This document shows, in pieces, positions 9,114 through 16,400 of a DNA stretch of 64,000 nt. The notes below the pieces were generated by a model. That model was not told where the DNA came from. It did not search any database and saw only the letters and a list, made by a program, of their open reading frames with translations. The stretch is taken from assembly GCF_035818475.1 (NCBI RefSeq), contig NZ_JAYMGV010000001.1, forward strand, positions 2,542,001-2,606,000. The letters are read 5' to 3'. This DNA is from Cognatitamlana sp035818475. Its GTDB lineage: Bacteria; Bacteroidota; Bacteroidia; Flavobacteriales; Flavobacteriaceae. The position numbers were made by a program, and so were the translations under genes. Position 1 is the first letter of the stretch. Every line of letters starts with the position of its first letter.

Positions 9114-9165
9114 ATTGGTTATTCAAGTTTATTAAACATAAAACGTTCTCTTTTAGGGTTTTGAT

Positions 9166-9201
9166 GGTGTTTTATCTTGTTTTTTTACAAAATAAAACAC
9201 C
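9166..9201. terminator. AT-rich inverted repeat downstream of icmF
   Basis: GGTGTTTTAT (9166-9175) pairs perfectly with ATAAAACACC (9192-9201), and TTGT/ACAA extends the stem inward around a T-rich loop. It lies 53 bases after the icmF stop. There is no clear T-tract after the right arm on the plus strand, so it may be a weak terminator or an mRNA-stabilising hairpin. Confidence 0.45.
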
Positions 9202-9333
9202 TTATAGACGTATATATCCCATTAAACTAGTTTTTTTTACCATTTTTTTAATTCAGGGAATCTAGGTGTAAATTGATATAAGGCAAGGCGATAATTTGGC
9301 ATTGCTTATCCCAAAAATTAAAAATTTAGACCT

Positions 9334-9471
9334 ATGAAAACAAAGCTCAAGTACAAGTTTAAAAGAAAGTCTAAGAACTATTTAGACTGGCTGGTAAATA
9401 CGGTTAAATCTGAAAAGTATTATTTATCAGAAGGATGTATAATTAATATAAAGACCGGTTTATTAATGTAG
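9334..9471 (+). CDS. Small basic hypothetical protein (45 aa)
   Basis: An ATG-started frame encodes a very basic peptide, MKTKLKYKFKRKSKNYLDWL..., ending IKTGLLM. I do not recognise it. Support for a real transcription unit comes from the context: it lies alone between two hairpins and is followed 27 bases after its stop by a convincing intrinsic terminator. It could encode a small cationic protein, or the unit could act as a small RNA with the frame incidental. There is no signal peptide or membrane segment. Confidence 0.45.
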   Translation: MKTKLKYKFKRKSKNYLDWLVNTVKSEKYYLSEGCIINIKTGLLM

Positions 9472-9497
9472 TAAATGAACTGGATAAATAGCAAGTT

Positions 9498-9534
9498 AAC
9501 CTCAAGACTTTATAATGTGCCTTGGGGTTTTTTT
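9498..9534 (+). terminator. Intrinsic terminator
   Basis: AACCTCAAG (9498-9506) pairs with CTTGGGGTT (9521-9529) with one G-T wobble, and a run of T follows directly. It terminates the unit holding the 45-residue frame. Confidence 0.7.
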
Positions 9535-9567
9535 ATACATGGATTCTAAAAATTTAGCTATTGATTT

Positions 9568-9963
9568 TTATAAGGTTAGCATCCAGGAACTTTGAAGCTT
9601 TTTGAACTTCTTTAGTTCGCTTCTTAGAATAGGTAAAAAATCTTTACCATTACTATTAGAACGCTCTAATCTATAGGAGTTTTTGTAAAGCCTATTGGTT
9701 AAACGTTTTAAAGATGCAATGTGTTTATACTTTCTTTCAGAATGGCGTTCTAATTCAGCATTTAAAATTTCCGGGGCAAGCGAAACAGATTGCTGTACTA
9801 TGTCTCCTGAAAAATAAATATTATTATCTTCAGAGCCATCTGGTTTTAAGGGGGCTAAGTCATTACTTAGGTACAGGGAAATGTTTTGCGATAATGCAAA
9901 AATCTCCAGTGCTTTTTGATAAATCGGTAATTCCGATAGGTTTGATGGGGTATTAGTTAACAT
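9568..9963 (-). CDS. Hypothetical protein, predicted helical (131 aa)
   Basis: This cytoplasmic protein has no signal peptide and is mostly predicted helix. Its opening (LPIYQKALEIFALSQNISLYL) and later helices (DIVQQSVSLAPEILNAELERHSERKY) resemble in spacing the 'four helix bundle' (S23/IVP-like) small proteins common in Bacteroidota. The match is by pattern only. The C-terminal half is strongly basic (ASLKRLTNRLYKNSYRLERS). It is divergent from the Lrp-type regulator, sharing a 123-base intergenic region. The function is unknown. Confidence 0.6.
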   Translation of the reverse strand: MLTNTPSNLSELPIYQKALEIFALSQNISLYLSNDLAPLKPDGSEDNNIYFSGDIVQQSVSLAPEILNAELERHSERKYKHIASLKRLTNRLYKNSYRLERSNSNGKDFLPILRSELKKFKKLQSSWMLTL

Positions 9964-10018
9964 GTTATTTTTCTCTAAGCAATTTATTCAAAATTACACA
10001 CAAGAGATGAAACTCAAC

Positions 10019-10048
10019 TTTTGATTTTAAAGTAATATTGTATATTTG
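10019..10048 (+). promoter_or_regulatory. Bacteroidota sigma-ABfr-type promoter of the Lrp gene
   Basis: TTTTG (10019-10023), a 17-base spacer, then TATATTTG (10041-10048) match the Bacteroidota -33 TTTG / -7 TAnnTTTG promoter. The ATG of the regulator lies 38 bases downstream. This is the best promoter in the window. Confidence 0.7.
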
Positions 10049-10086
10049 CTTTAAAAAGTAAGTATTTAATGTTAAAATTCTTTTAA

Positions 10087-10530
10087 ATGAGCGTTGATGC
10101 CCTTAATGTTAAGATTTTGAAGTGTTTACAGCAAAATGCTAAGCTCTCTAATGCTGAAATTGGAAGGCAGGTAGGCATAAGTTCCCCTGCCGTATCAGAG
10201 CGTATAAAAAAAATGGAAGATATGGGGATTATAGAAGGTTATAAGGCTATTGTGTCTCCGTTTGAAATTGGATATCAATTAAAAGCAATCATCACTTTAA
10301 GAGCTTTTATGGGAAAACTAAAACCTTTTTTAGAAAAGGTTAAAACCTATGATGAGGTAATAAATTGTTATAGAATTACCGGAGATGAGAATATAGTTAT
10401 GGAGGTGGTACTAAAAAATCAAAAGCATCTAGAGACATTCATTGACCAGCTCATAACTTATGGTGAATCAAAAACTCAAATTGTATTATCCAGAGTCGTT
10501 AAGCAAAAGGAAGTGATTCCTATTAAATAA
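10087..10530 (+). CDS. Lrp/AsnC family transcriptional regulator
   Basis: The 147-residue protein has the usual two-domain plan. The N-terminal winged helix-turn-helix includes NAKLSNAEIGRQVGISSPAVSERIKKME. The C-terminal RAM/ACT-like domain binds amino acids and forms the oligomer (KAIITLRAFMGKLKPFLEK, NCYRITGDENIVMEVVL). The family senses amino acids or related metabolites and controls transport and metabolism genes. It has its own strong promoter. The divergent 131-residue gene and the convergent glyoxalase-like gene are possible targets, but nothing proves it. Confidence 0.92.
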   Translation: MSVDALNVKILKCLQQNAKLSNAEIGRQVGISSPAVSERIKKMEDMGIIEGYKAIVSPFEIGYQLKAIITLRAFMGKLKPFLEKVKTYDEVINCYRITGDENIVMEVVLKNQKHLETFIDQLITYGESKTQIVLSRVVKQKEVIPIK

Positions 10531-10584
10531 AGTTGTTTTTTTATTGAAAAACTACCCCCAACCAGTTATCAGTACTCTCCATGA

Positions 10585-10962
10585 TTAATGGATTCGCCAT
10601 GGCGGATTTTTTCGGTTTTTACCGGCGTGATATATAATGATGTGATTTCCATCAAGGTCATACAAATGTGCTTCGCGCCATAACCAGGACTTATCTTCAG
10701 GTAATTGGTTGAACACAATACCTTTTTTTTGTAACTCAGCAACATAATCGTCTAAATTTTCTTCTTCAAAATAAATAGTGATGCCATGGCCTTCTGCCAG
10801 GTTTTCAACTTTATGGATAGAAAATGTAGCATCGCCATTAGGGCATTCAAACCTAACGTATCTGGGCAGAGCATCAACAATTAAGTGTAATCCTAAGTTT
10901 TTATAAAAGGCCGTTGCTTTTGCAACATCTAATGACGGTATGGTGATTTGGTTTAAATTCAT
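10585..10962 (-). CDS. VOC family protein (glyoxalase/bleomycin-resistance fold)
   Basis: The 125-residue protein has two beta-alpha-beta-beta-beta modules as in vicinal oxygen chelate proteins. The first has LDVAKATAFYKNLGLHLIVD, and the second ends LYDLDGNHIIIYHAGK, where the D-x-D-G-N turn is characteristic. Such proteins are metal-dependent lyases, dioxygenases or binding proteins; the reaction here is unknown. It lies one base downstream of the YpdA-like gene, so the two are probably co-transcribed with the MFS gene upstream. Confidence 0.85.
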   Translation of the reverse strand: MNLNQITIPSLDVAKATAFYKNLGLHLIVDALPRYVRFECPNGDATFSIHKVENLAEGHGITIYFEEENLDDYVAELQKKGIVFNQLPEDKSWLWREAHLYDLDGNHIIIYHAGKNRKNPPWRIH

Positions 10963-10963
10963 A

Positions 10964-11935
10964 TTAGTTTAAATTTTCAATATGTTCAGCAATTAATTTA
11001 GCGTGTATTCTGGAATTCTCAATAAACCATTTATGTGTTTCTTTACCGCCACATATTACACCTGCAAGGTATAGTCCCTTTATATTAGATTCCATAGTGT
11101 CTTTGTTATATTCAGGACTGTGTTTTCCTTCCTGTGATAATTGGATGCCACTATTTTTTAATAATTCAAAATCAGGTAGGTACCCTGTAAGTGCAATTAC
11201 ATAATCATTTGGTAATGTTTTAATGTCATCAGCAGTTTTAATAATGACCTGATTTTTGGTGATCTCAATAATTTCAGAATTAAAATAAGCTTTTATACTA
11301 CCTTCTTCAATACGATTAATAATATCTGGCCTTACCCAATACTTTACCCGTTCTCCAATTTGTTCTCCACGAACAACCATGGTAACTCTTCCTCCTTTTC
11401 TATAAATTTCCAAAGCAGCGTCAACAGCAGAATTACTGGCGCCTACAATAACAATATCCTGTAAAGTATAATTGTGAGCTTCTTTATAATAATGAGTGAC
11501 TTTGTTTAAATGTTCTCCGGGTACATTTAAAAGCTTTGGGATGTCATAAAACCCTGTACTGATAATGACTTGATTTGATTGGTAATTGGATTTATTTGTG
11601 GAGATTATAAAATGTCCATGTTCCTTTTTTACAGAATTTACAGATTCATACAAATTAATATTTAATTGGTTTGATAAAACAACCCGTCTATAGTATTCTA
11701 AAGCCTCATCTCTATTAGGTTTAGGGTTGTTACTAATAAAGGGAATGTCATCTATCTCTAATTTTTCAGAAGTAGAAAAAAAAGTCATGTTTTTTGGGTA
11801 ATTGAATAAGGAATTTGTTAACGTTCCTTTTTCAATTACCACATAATTCCAATTTCTTTTCTTACACTCTAAAGCACAGGCTATTCCTATGGGGCCGCCT
11901 CCAATAATGACTATATCCGTTTTTTCTATTTTCAA
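10964..11935 (-). CDS. ypdA: YpdA family putative bacillithiol disulfide reductase
   Basis: This FAD-dependent pyridine-nucleotide oxidoreductase has 323 residues. It has an N-terminal FAD-binding GGGPIG (12-17), a central NAD(P)H-binding VGASNSAVDAALEIYRKGG and a C-terminal FAD contact (GLYLAGVICGG). It lacks a CxxC redox pair, as is typical of YpdA, which reduces bacillithiol disulfide in Firmicutes and is widespread in Flavobacteria. Its start overlaps the end of the upstream MFS gene by 4 bases, indicating translational coupling. The assignment to bacillithiol is family knowledge, not shown here. Confidence 0.85.
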   Translation of the reverse strand: MKIEKTDIVIIGGGPIGIACALECKKRNWNYVVIEKGTLTNSLFNYPKNMTFFSTSEKLEIDDIPFISNNPKPNRDEALEYYRRVVLSNQLNINLYESVNSVKKEHGHFIISTNKSNYQSNQVIISTGFYDIPKLLNVPGEHLNKVTHYYKEAHNYTLQDIVIVGASNSAVDAALEIYRKGGRVTMVVRGEQIGERVKYWVRPDIINRIEEGSIKAYFNSEIIEITKNQVIIKTADDIKTLPNDYVIALTGYLPDFELLKNSGIQLSQEGKHSPEYNKDTMESNIKGLYLAGVICGGKETHKWFIENSRIHAKLIAEHIENLN

Positions 11936-13161
11936 AGTATGATTTTTTTATGCTTCAATTTCTTTTTAGCGTTTAAGTATTGGCTTAAGAGAAACAGCAA
12001 AAATACACAAAGTGCCGCTAGTAAGGTAATGATGAACCATGTGTTATCAAAACCTAAATAATCGACCATTCTCATACCGGTATTATGGCCAAATATATGA
12101 GCTATAGAAAAGGCCATAGTGTACAATGCCATATACTCACCTTGATTTCCTTTTTTTGCTCTATCCATAGCAAATGCATTAGAAAAAGGAAAAGCAATCA
12201 TTTCTCCAAACGTCATTAATAGCATACCAATAATTAAAATGCCACTCCAGGATGTAAGATTTAATATAAAAAAACTTAGACCTGTAAGTCCTGCACCAAA
12301 TAGCATTAAACCAGATTTTGTAAATCTTGTGTTTTCCAGCCATTTAATTAAGGGCATTTCAAAAACAAAAATCAGAAAACCGTTCATTCCTAAAATGATA
12401 CCAATATCCAGTTCGCTTAAATGATGAACATCTTTATAATATAATGGCATTGTTGAAAAATATTGTAGAAACACCACGCCAAAAAGTACCATAGCCAACA
12501 GAAAAATTAAAAACGCTTTATCTCCATAAGCCGATTTAGGATTTTTATTAATAACTTCATCCAGAGTTTTTGCCTTTTTAGGGTTTAAAACATTAATTAA
12601 AACTAAGGTTGCCAAAATACAAGTAATGCCATCTACCCAAAATAATCCGCCATAACCTAGTGTTGTGATAATAATTCCACCAATAGCAGGACCGGCAGAG
12701 AATCCCAGATTAATAGCTAATCGTATTAAGGTTACTGATCGTGTTTTGTTCTGTGGTTTACTATAGGCACTTAAAGCCACAAACATTGCAGGACGAAAAC
12801 TATCAGCAACTAGCATAACCATAAAGATGCCAAAACAAAATGCTGCAAAGGAGGTTAAAAATTGCAAAACTATAAATAGAATTCCAGTTAAAACAAGACT
12901 GTAGCTCATAACCTTGTAATAGCCAATCTTATCCGTTAGTTTACCACCTAACCAGGACCCAACCACAGAACCGAGCCCAAACATACTCATTATCCATCCC
13001 ACATCACTTAAAGTAAAGTCAAGGCTTTTTGTTAAATAGAGCGATAAAAAAGGAATTACCATGGTTCCTGCTCTATTTATAAGTGTTATTAATGCCAGCC
13101 ACCATACCTCAAGAGATAGACCTTTAAAAGTGTTCAGGTAATTGTTGAATAACGTTTTCAT
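11932..13161 (-). CDS. MFS transporter
   Basis: The 409-residue protein has about 12 hydrophobic helices. The motif-A loop between helices 2 and 3 reads GSWLGGKLTDKIGYYKVM, diagnostic of the major facilitator superfamily. It resembles drug/proton antiporter-type members (DHA1-like), but the substrate is unknown. It is the first gene of a minus-strand unit with the YpdA-like reductase (4-base overlap) and the VOC protein. That grouping suggests a detoxification or efflux role, which is inference. Confidence 0.9.
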   Translation of the reverse strand: MKTLFNNYLNTFKGLSLEVWWLALITLINRAGTMVIPFLSLYLTKSLDFTLSDVGWIMSMFGLGSVVGSWLGGKLTDKIGYYKVMSYSLVLTGILFIVLQFLTSFAAFCFGIFMVMLVADSFRPAMFVALSAYSKPQNKTRSVTLIRLAINLGFSAGPAIGGIIITTLGYGGLFWVDGITCILATLVLINVLNPKKAKTLDEVINKNPKSAYGDKAFLIFLLAMVLFGVVFLQYFSTMPLYYKDVHHLSELDIGIILGMNGFLIFVFEMPLIKWLENTRFTKSGLMLFGAGLTGLSFFILNLTSWSGILIIGMLLMTFGEMIAFPFSNAFAMDRAKKGNQGEYMALYTMAFSIAHIFGHNTGMRMVDYLGFDNTWFIITLLAALCVFLLFLLSQYLNAKKKLKHKKIIL

Positions 13162-13235
13162 TTGTTCTTATTTTACAATTTCAATTCTTATTTCGCACAC
13201 TAAATTTTAATTCAAAGTTAAATTTGACCAAAAAC

Positions 13236-13264
13236 AAAAAGTCCGACTTCTCAGTCGGACTTTT
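13236..13264 (-). terminator. Strong intrinsic terminator at the end of the candidate ncRNA
   Basis: GTCCGACT (13241-13248) and AGTCGGAC (13253-13260) form a perfect 8-bp stem with a 4-base loop. On the minus strand it is followed by TTTTTGTTTTT; on the plus strand only by TTTT and then A. The minus direction is favoured. No protein gene ends here on the minus strand, so it must close a non-coding transcript. Confidence 0.75.
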
Positions 13265-13388
13265 ACATATTGTAATATATTATATTCATATCACCACAAT
13301 ACATAATAAGCCCAACTTCTTGTCTTTAAACAAGAGGTCCATTGCTTTCTATAAATTGTGACGTTATGACGCATTTTTATTTGTTTTG
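13236..13388 (-). ncRNA. Candidate structured ncRNA, possibly 6S-Flavo RNA
   Basis: About 150 bases with no ORF lie between a TAnnTTTG element and a strong minus-strand terminator. The segment folds as a rod: arms at 13355-13368 and 13287-13300 pair at 11 of 14 positions (CACAAT/ATTGTG is perfect), then comes an internal loop, then an apical hairpin CTTGT/ACAAG (13319-13334). A closed stem, an open central bubble and an apical hairpin is the layout of 6S RNA, the RNA polymerase-holoenzyme decoy. A Flavobacteria-specific 6S family is known. The identification is by architecture only. Confidence 0.5.
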
Positions 13389-13394
13389 AAGTTC

Positions 13395-13402
13395 CAAAAC
13401 TA
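13395..13402 (-). promoter_or_regulatory. -7 element TAGTTTTG for the candidate ncRNA
   Basis: On the minus strand TAGTTTTG matches TAnnTTTG, placing a start near 13388. No good -33 TTTG is found at normal spacing, so support is partial. Confidence 0.4.
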
Positions 13403-13614
13403 GGCAAAATTTTTGGAAGTTGTACTTTTAGAATGCAAAAATTTAGAATTTAAATTTTTAGAAAAAGTTTTTATAGTATCAACTATACCTTATTTTAATA
13501 TCTTCGCTTTGTAAAGTATGCGACTTTTTATTTGGTAGGTAAGGGGAAAGGTATGATGTAACAGTTTAGAACTTACTGTTTACCATTTAAGCTTGGAAAA
13601 TAAATTGTAAAACA

Positions 13615-14220
13615 ATGAAAATTAAATTTTTAGCCCTGTTTCTCATGATGTTTGTTTTGGCCTGTGGTCAGGATAAAAGGCCGCTAAAAGGCGAAACAGA
13701 ATTTCAAAGGCAACTTAATGCGGAATATAAAGATGCTACAACATCTCCTTTAAAAAAGGAAGATAGAAAACATTTTGAAGGTTTAGATTTTTTTAAGTTT
13801 GATTCTATTTATGTGGTAAAAGCGACCTTAAAGCGTACTCCGGATTCTGAATGGTTTAAAATGAAGACCACAACTGATAGGGTTTCAGAAGAACGTATTT
13901 ACGGGGTACTGTCTTTTACTTTAAAAGGGGAACAACACCAGCTAAACATTTATCAGGGTAAAGAGCTAATAACCCAAGAGGGGTTTGAAGACTATCTGTT
14001 TTTACCCTTTCTGGATGAAACTAATGGAATAGAAAGCTATGGAGGTGGCCGTTATATTGATGCTAAAATACCGGAAGGTAATATTATGATAATTGATTTT
14101 AACAAAGCTTATAACCCATATTGCGCTTATAATGATAAGTACTCATGTCCAATTGTACCCAGAGAAAATTATTTGAAAACCAAAATTGAGGCTGGAGTTA
14201 AAGTGTTTGATAAGCATTAG
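13615..14220 (+). CDS. DUF1684 domain lipoprotein
   Basis: The 201-residue protein has a lipoprotein signal peptide with the lipobox LAC (Cys17, VLACGQ). It shows the DUF1684 hallmarks: the early EFQRQLNAEYKD...PL segment and the conserved C-terminal AYNPYCAYNDKYSCPIVPREN. The family is widespread and of unknown function. It sits at the end of a roughly 225-base leader downstream of the candidate ncRNA, which is divergent from it. Its stop overlaps the stop of the convergent small membrane protein gene by 4 bases. Confidence 0.9.
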   Translation: MKIKFLALFLMMFVLACGQDKRPLKGETEFQRQLNAEYKDATTSPLKKEDRKHFEGLDFFKFDSIYVVKATLKRTPDSEWFKMKTTTDRVSEERIYGVLSFTLKGEQHQLNIYQGKELITQEGFEDYLFLPFLDETNGIESYGGGRYIDAKIPEGNIMIIDFNKAYNPYCAYNDKYSCPIVPRENYLKTKIEAGVKVFDKH

Positions 14221-14456
14221 TTTAGAGTATCTGATTTATTATTTTTTACGGCATATAATTCCCAGAATAGTCCAAATATCAATAGGACTATAACAAATAG
14301 TTCTGAAAGCTGTGCGGTAGTGATCTTTTTATCACTTATTCCGTTATTTAGTAAATCCCGTATGTCAAGCCCTAAAAGGACTAACGCACCAAGTAAAATT
14401 AATATTAAGATTAGTTTTCTTTGTTTCTTAATAAAAGTCATAACTTTTTTTCTCAT
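14217..14456 (-). CDS. Small membrane protein (79 aa), unknown
   Basis: It has two predicted transmembrane helices, ILILILLGALVLLGL and LFVIVLLIFGLFWELY, joined by a polar loop, with a basic N-terminus (MRKKVMTFIKKQRK) that should lie in the cytoplasm. I do not recognise the family. It is convergent with the DUF1684 gene, with 4 bases shared at the stops. A perfect 14-bp palindrome lies about 46 bases upstream of its start. Confidence 0.6.
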   Translation of the reverse strand: MRKKVMTFIKKQRKLILILILLGALVLLGLDIRDLLNNGISDKKITTAQLSELFVIVLLIFGLFWELYAVKNNKSDTLN

Positions 14457-14822
14457 AGGTTATATTATATAAGCAAGGTAGAAATTACGTAGGTTAAAAA
14501 AATTACCATATGGTAACTTTTGTAGGTTTTTTTTTAGTTCAATTTATAGATATTAGGTACTTCTTTTTTGTTGCTAATTTTTCAATTGTAACATAGTATA
14601 TAAAACAATTTAAGGGGCCAAGTTTTATATTTTATAACGAAGACTGTTCTTACAAATTGTGCTTAGGTATAATTATTTCAATAATTAAAAAAAGATGCGA
14701 TTTTATATACAAGTTTTTATAAATGAATTAGAAATAAACAAACGAAGGTTTGTAGGGTTTTACTTAAAATATAAAATAGTGTTGTACTTCTGTTTTCTGA
14801 TTTTGTCTTAAAAAACAAGAAG
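14457..14822. other. Intergenic stretch, no supported gene
   Basis: 366 AT-rich bases lie between the 79-residue gene and the end of crcB. The only notable element is the palindrome TTACCATATGGTAA at 14503-14516. A 38-codon frame at 14695-14811 (plus) has no supporting context. No clear promoter or terminator was seen. Confidence 0.5.
14503..14516. promoter_or_regulatory. Perfect 14-bp palindrome, possible operator
   Basis: TTACCATATGGTAA is a perfect palindrome located 47-60 bases upstream of the minus-strand small membrane protein gene. Its position fits an operator for a dimeric regulator. No factor can be assigned. Confidence 0.3.
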
Positions 14823-15188
14823 CTATTTTACTAAATACATTCCTGCAAAAACTGCAAGAAAGCCGATAATAAAACTGGCAATAGTGTAAATAGCAAAACT
14901 TAAAAAATCACCGGATTTTAAAAACACATGATTTTCATAAGCAAAAGTAGAAAAGGTTGTAAAACCGCCACAAAACCCTGTTGCTAAAAGCAGGGTATGG
15001 TTTGGAGTAAGCGCATCATTTTTTGCTGCAAAGCCCAAAATAATACCAATAAGTAAACTCCCTAATATATTAGCAGCAAAGGTGCCATAAGGAATGCCAG
15101 TTTCGCTACTATTAAGAAACTTACCAATAATATACCTCAAAACACTTCCAAACCCTCCACCAATGAAGACTAATGCTAATTGCTTCAT
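14823..15188 (-). CDS. crcB: Fluoride efflux channel CrcB/FluC
   Basis: The 121-residue four-helix membrane protein exports fluoride as a dual-topology dimer. It shows the family signatures GGGFGSVLRYIIG near the N-terminus and ATGFCGGFTTFSTFAYE in the third helix, where the T-T-F-S-T-F stretch lines the pore and the sodium site. The length is normal. It is one base downstream of the SRPBCC/GyrI-like gene on the same strand, and is probably expressed from that promoter. No fluoride riboswitch precedes it. Confidence 0.93.
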   Translation of the reverse strand: MKQLALVFIGGGFGSVLRYIIGKFLNSSETGIPYGTFAANILGSLLIGIILGFAAKNDALTPNHTLLLATGFCGGFTTFSTFAYENHVFLKSGDFLSFAIYTIASFIIGFLAVFAGMYLVK

Positions 15189-15189
15189 A

Positions 15190-16212
15190 TTATTTTATAG
15201 CAATATATATTTCTGTAACCCAACCTGCAGGATTAGGTGTCTTCATAGGATCTGTTAAATAGGTTTCAAGCATAGGAGCATTTTCTGCAATTTCTAAACC
15301 ATTTTCAGGTATATATTTCATAGCAGTTTCCCAGGCTTCTTTTAAATTTTCATAATGACCATTTAAAGTTGTTTTAAGTGCTTTAAATGGTTTTAGCTGG
15401 CCGGTTAAAATTTCCGGATCAGATGATATGATTTTTTCAGTAGTAGGCACACAACAAGAAAACATTGCGGCATTATTTTCTTCATCCCATTTGTGATAGT
15501 ATACATATGGAGCTCCTGCCATTTTAATATTATTGTTCATAGCATATGCACCAACTTTGGGTAACATATCTTGCATTTTATTAGCCAGATCAGATATTTT
15601 ACAAGATGTAGTGTTGTAAATATAAAAACCGCCGCCATGCTGTGTTATACCATTAACATTTACGCTATACTTTTTCATGTCAACAGTTACAATACTGTCA
15701 AGTTTGAAAAGTCCCCTATCAAAATCAGGAGACGTATTTTCTTCAACGGAACCGGCAAAAGTAGTATACATTTTAGTCATAAAATCTTGTTTGCCTTTCA
15801 TTCCCCAAGTGACTTTAGTGCCTTCATCTGTTTGTTCAAAAGCCCAATCAATATCAGATTCAGATTCAAAAGGTTTAATAAACTGAATGCGCTGTGCAAT
15901 AGATTTATCAATTTCAATAGCAGAGGTTGTCATCTTACCTTCTCCAAGAATTTCTCCATTCCAGGAATAATAGCCATTTATACCAGAAGTTTTTTCTCCG
16001 TAGGTCAATTTTGCATTAGGTTCTTGCTCAATCCATGGTGAAAACCTTGGCCAGTTTTTAAAATCATTTACCTGATTAAATACTAATGAAGCAGGCGCTT
16101 TAATTACACGGCTTCTGGAAAAATTAAATTCATTTGGCTGAACGGCAATATAAATTGCCATACCTATTATAGCTATCAGTAATAAGAATAAAATATACTT
16201 AAACGCCTTCAT
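15190..16212 (-). CDS. SRPBCC and GyrI-like domain protein, membrane-anchored
   Basis: The 340-residue protein has an N-terminal transmembrane helix (YILFLLLIAIIGMAIYIAV). A START/SRPBCC lipid-binding-type domain covers about residues 33-175 (RSRVIKAPASLVFNQVNDFKNWPRFSPW is typical). A C-terminal GyrI-like/AraC effector-binding domain covers about 180-340 (GAPYVYYHKWDEENN, AWETAMKYI). The fusion is common in Bacteroidota, probably for binding a small hydrophobic ligand. It precedes crcB by one base; whether the two cooperate is unknown. Confidence 0.82.
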   Translation of the reverse strand: MKAFKYILFLLLIAIIGMAIYIAVQPNEFNFSRSRVIKAPASLVFNQVNDFKNWPRFSPWIEQEPNAKLTYGEKTSGINGYYSWNGEILGEGKMTTSAIEIDKSIAQRIQFIKPFESESDIDWAFEQTDEGTKVTWGMKGKQDFMTKMYTTFAGSVEENTSPDFDRGLFKLDSIVTVDMKKYSVNVNGITQHGGGFYIYNTTSCKISDLANKMQDMLPKVGAYAMNNNIKMAGAPYVYYHKWDEENNAAMFSCCVPTTEKIISSDPEILTGQLKPFKALKTTLNGHYENLKEAWETAMKYIPENGLEIAENAPMLETYLTDPMKTPNPAGWVTEIYIAIK

Positions 16213-16240
16213 TGTTTTGGTTTTGTAAAATTTTATAAAT

Positions 16241-16248
16241 CAAAGATA
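16241..16248 (-). promoter_or_regulatory. -7 element TATCTTTG for the SRPBCC-crcB unit
   Basis: TATCTTTG on the minus strand matches TAnnTTTG and lies 29 bases before the ATG. No -33 TTTG at normal spacing was found. Confidence 0.4.
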
Positions 16249-16400
16249 GTCAATTTTATATTTTGATTGATAAATTATTACATTTGCACAATTATTAATG
16301 AGTATTTAATAGTTAAATTGTTGTTTTTCGTTTTAATTAATAATAACAATAATGTTTTTGACTAAATTTTTATAAGTAATTGAAATATATTTTAAATCCT

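Noticed and set aside
14695..14811. 38-codon plus-strand frame starting MRFYIQVFINELEI
   Set aside because: It has no supporting promoter, terminator, family match or neighbour, and AT-rich DNA makes such frames often.
15571..16041. 156-codon plus-strand frame opposite the SRPBCC/GyrI-like gene
   Set aside because: It lies fully antisense to a well-supported gene, and its translation has no recognisable domain.
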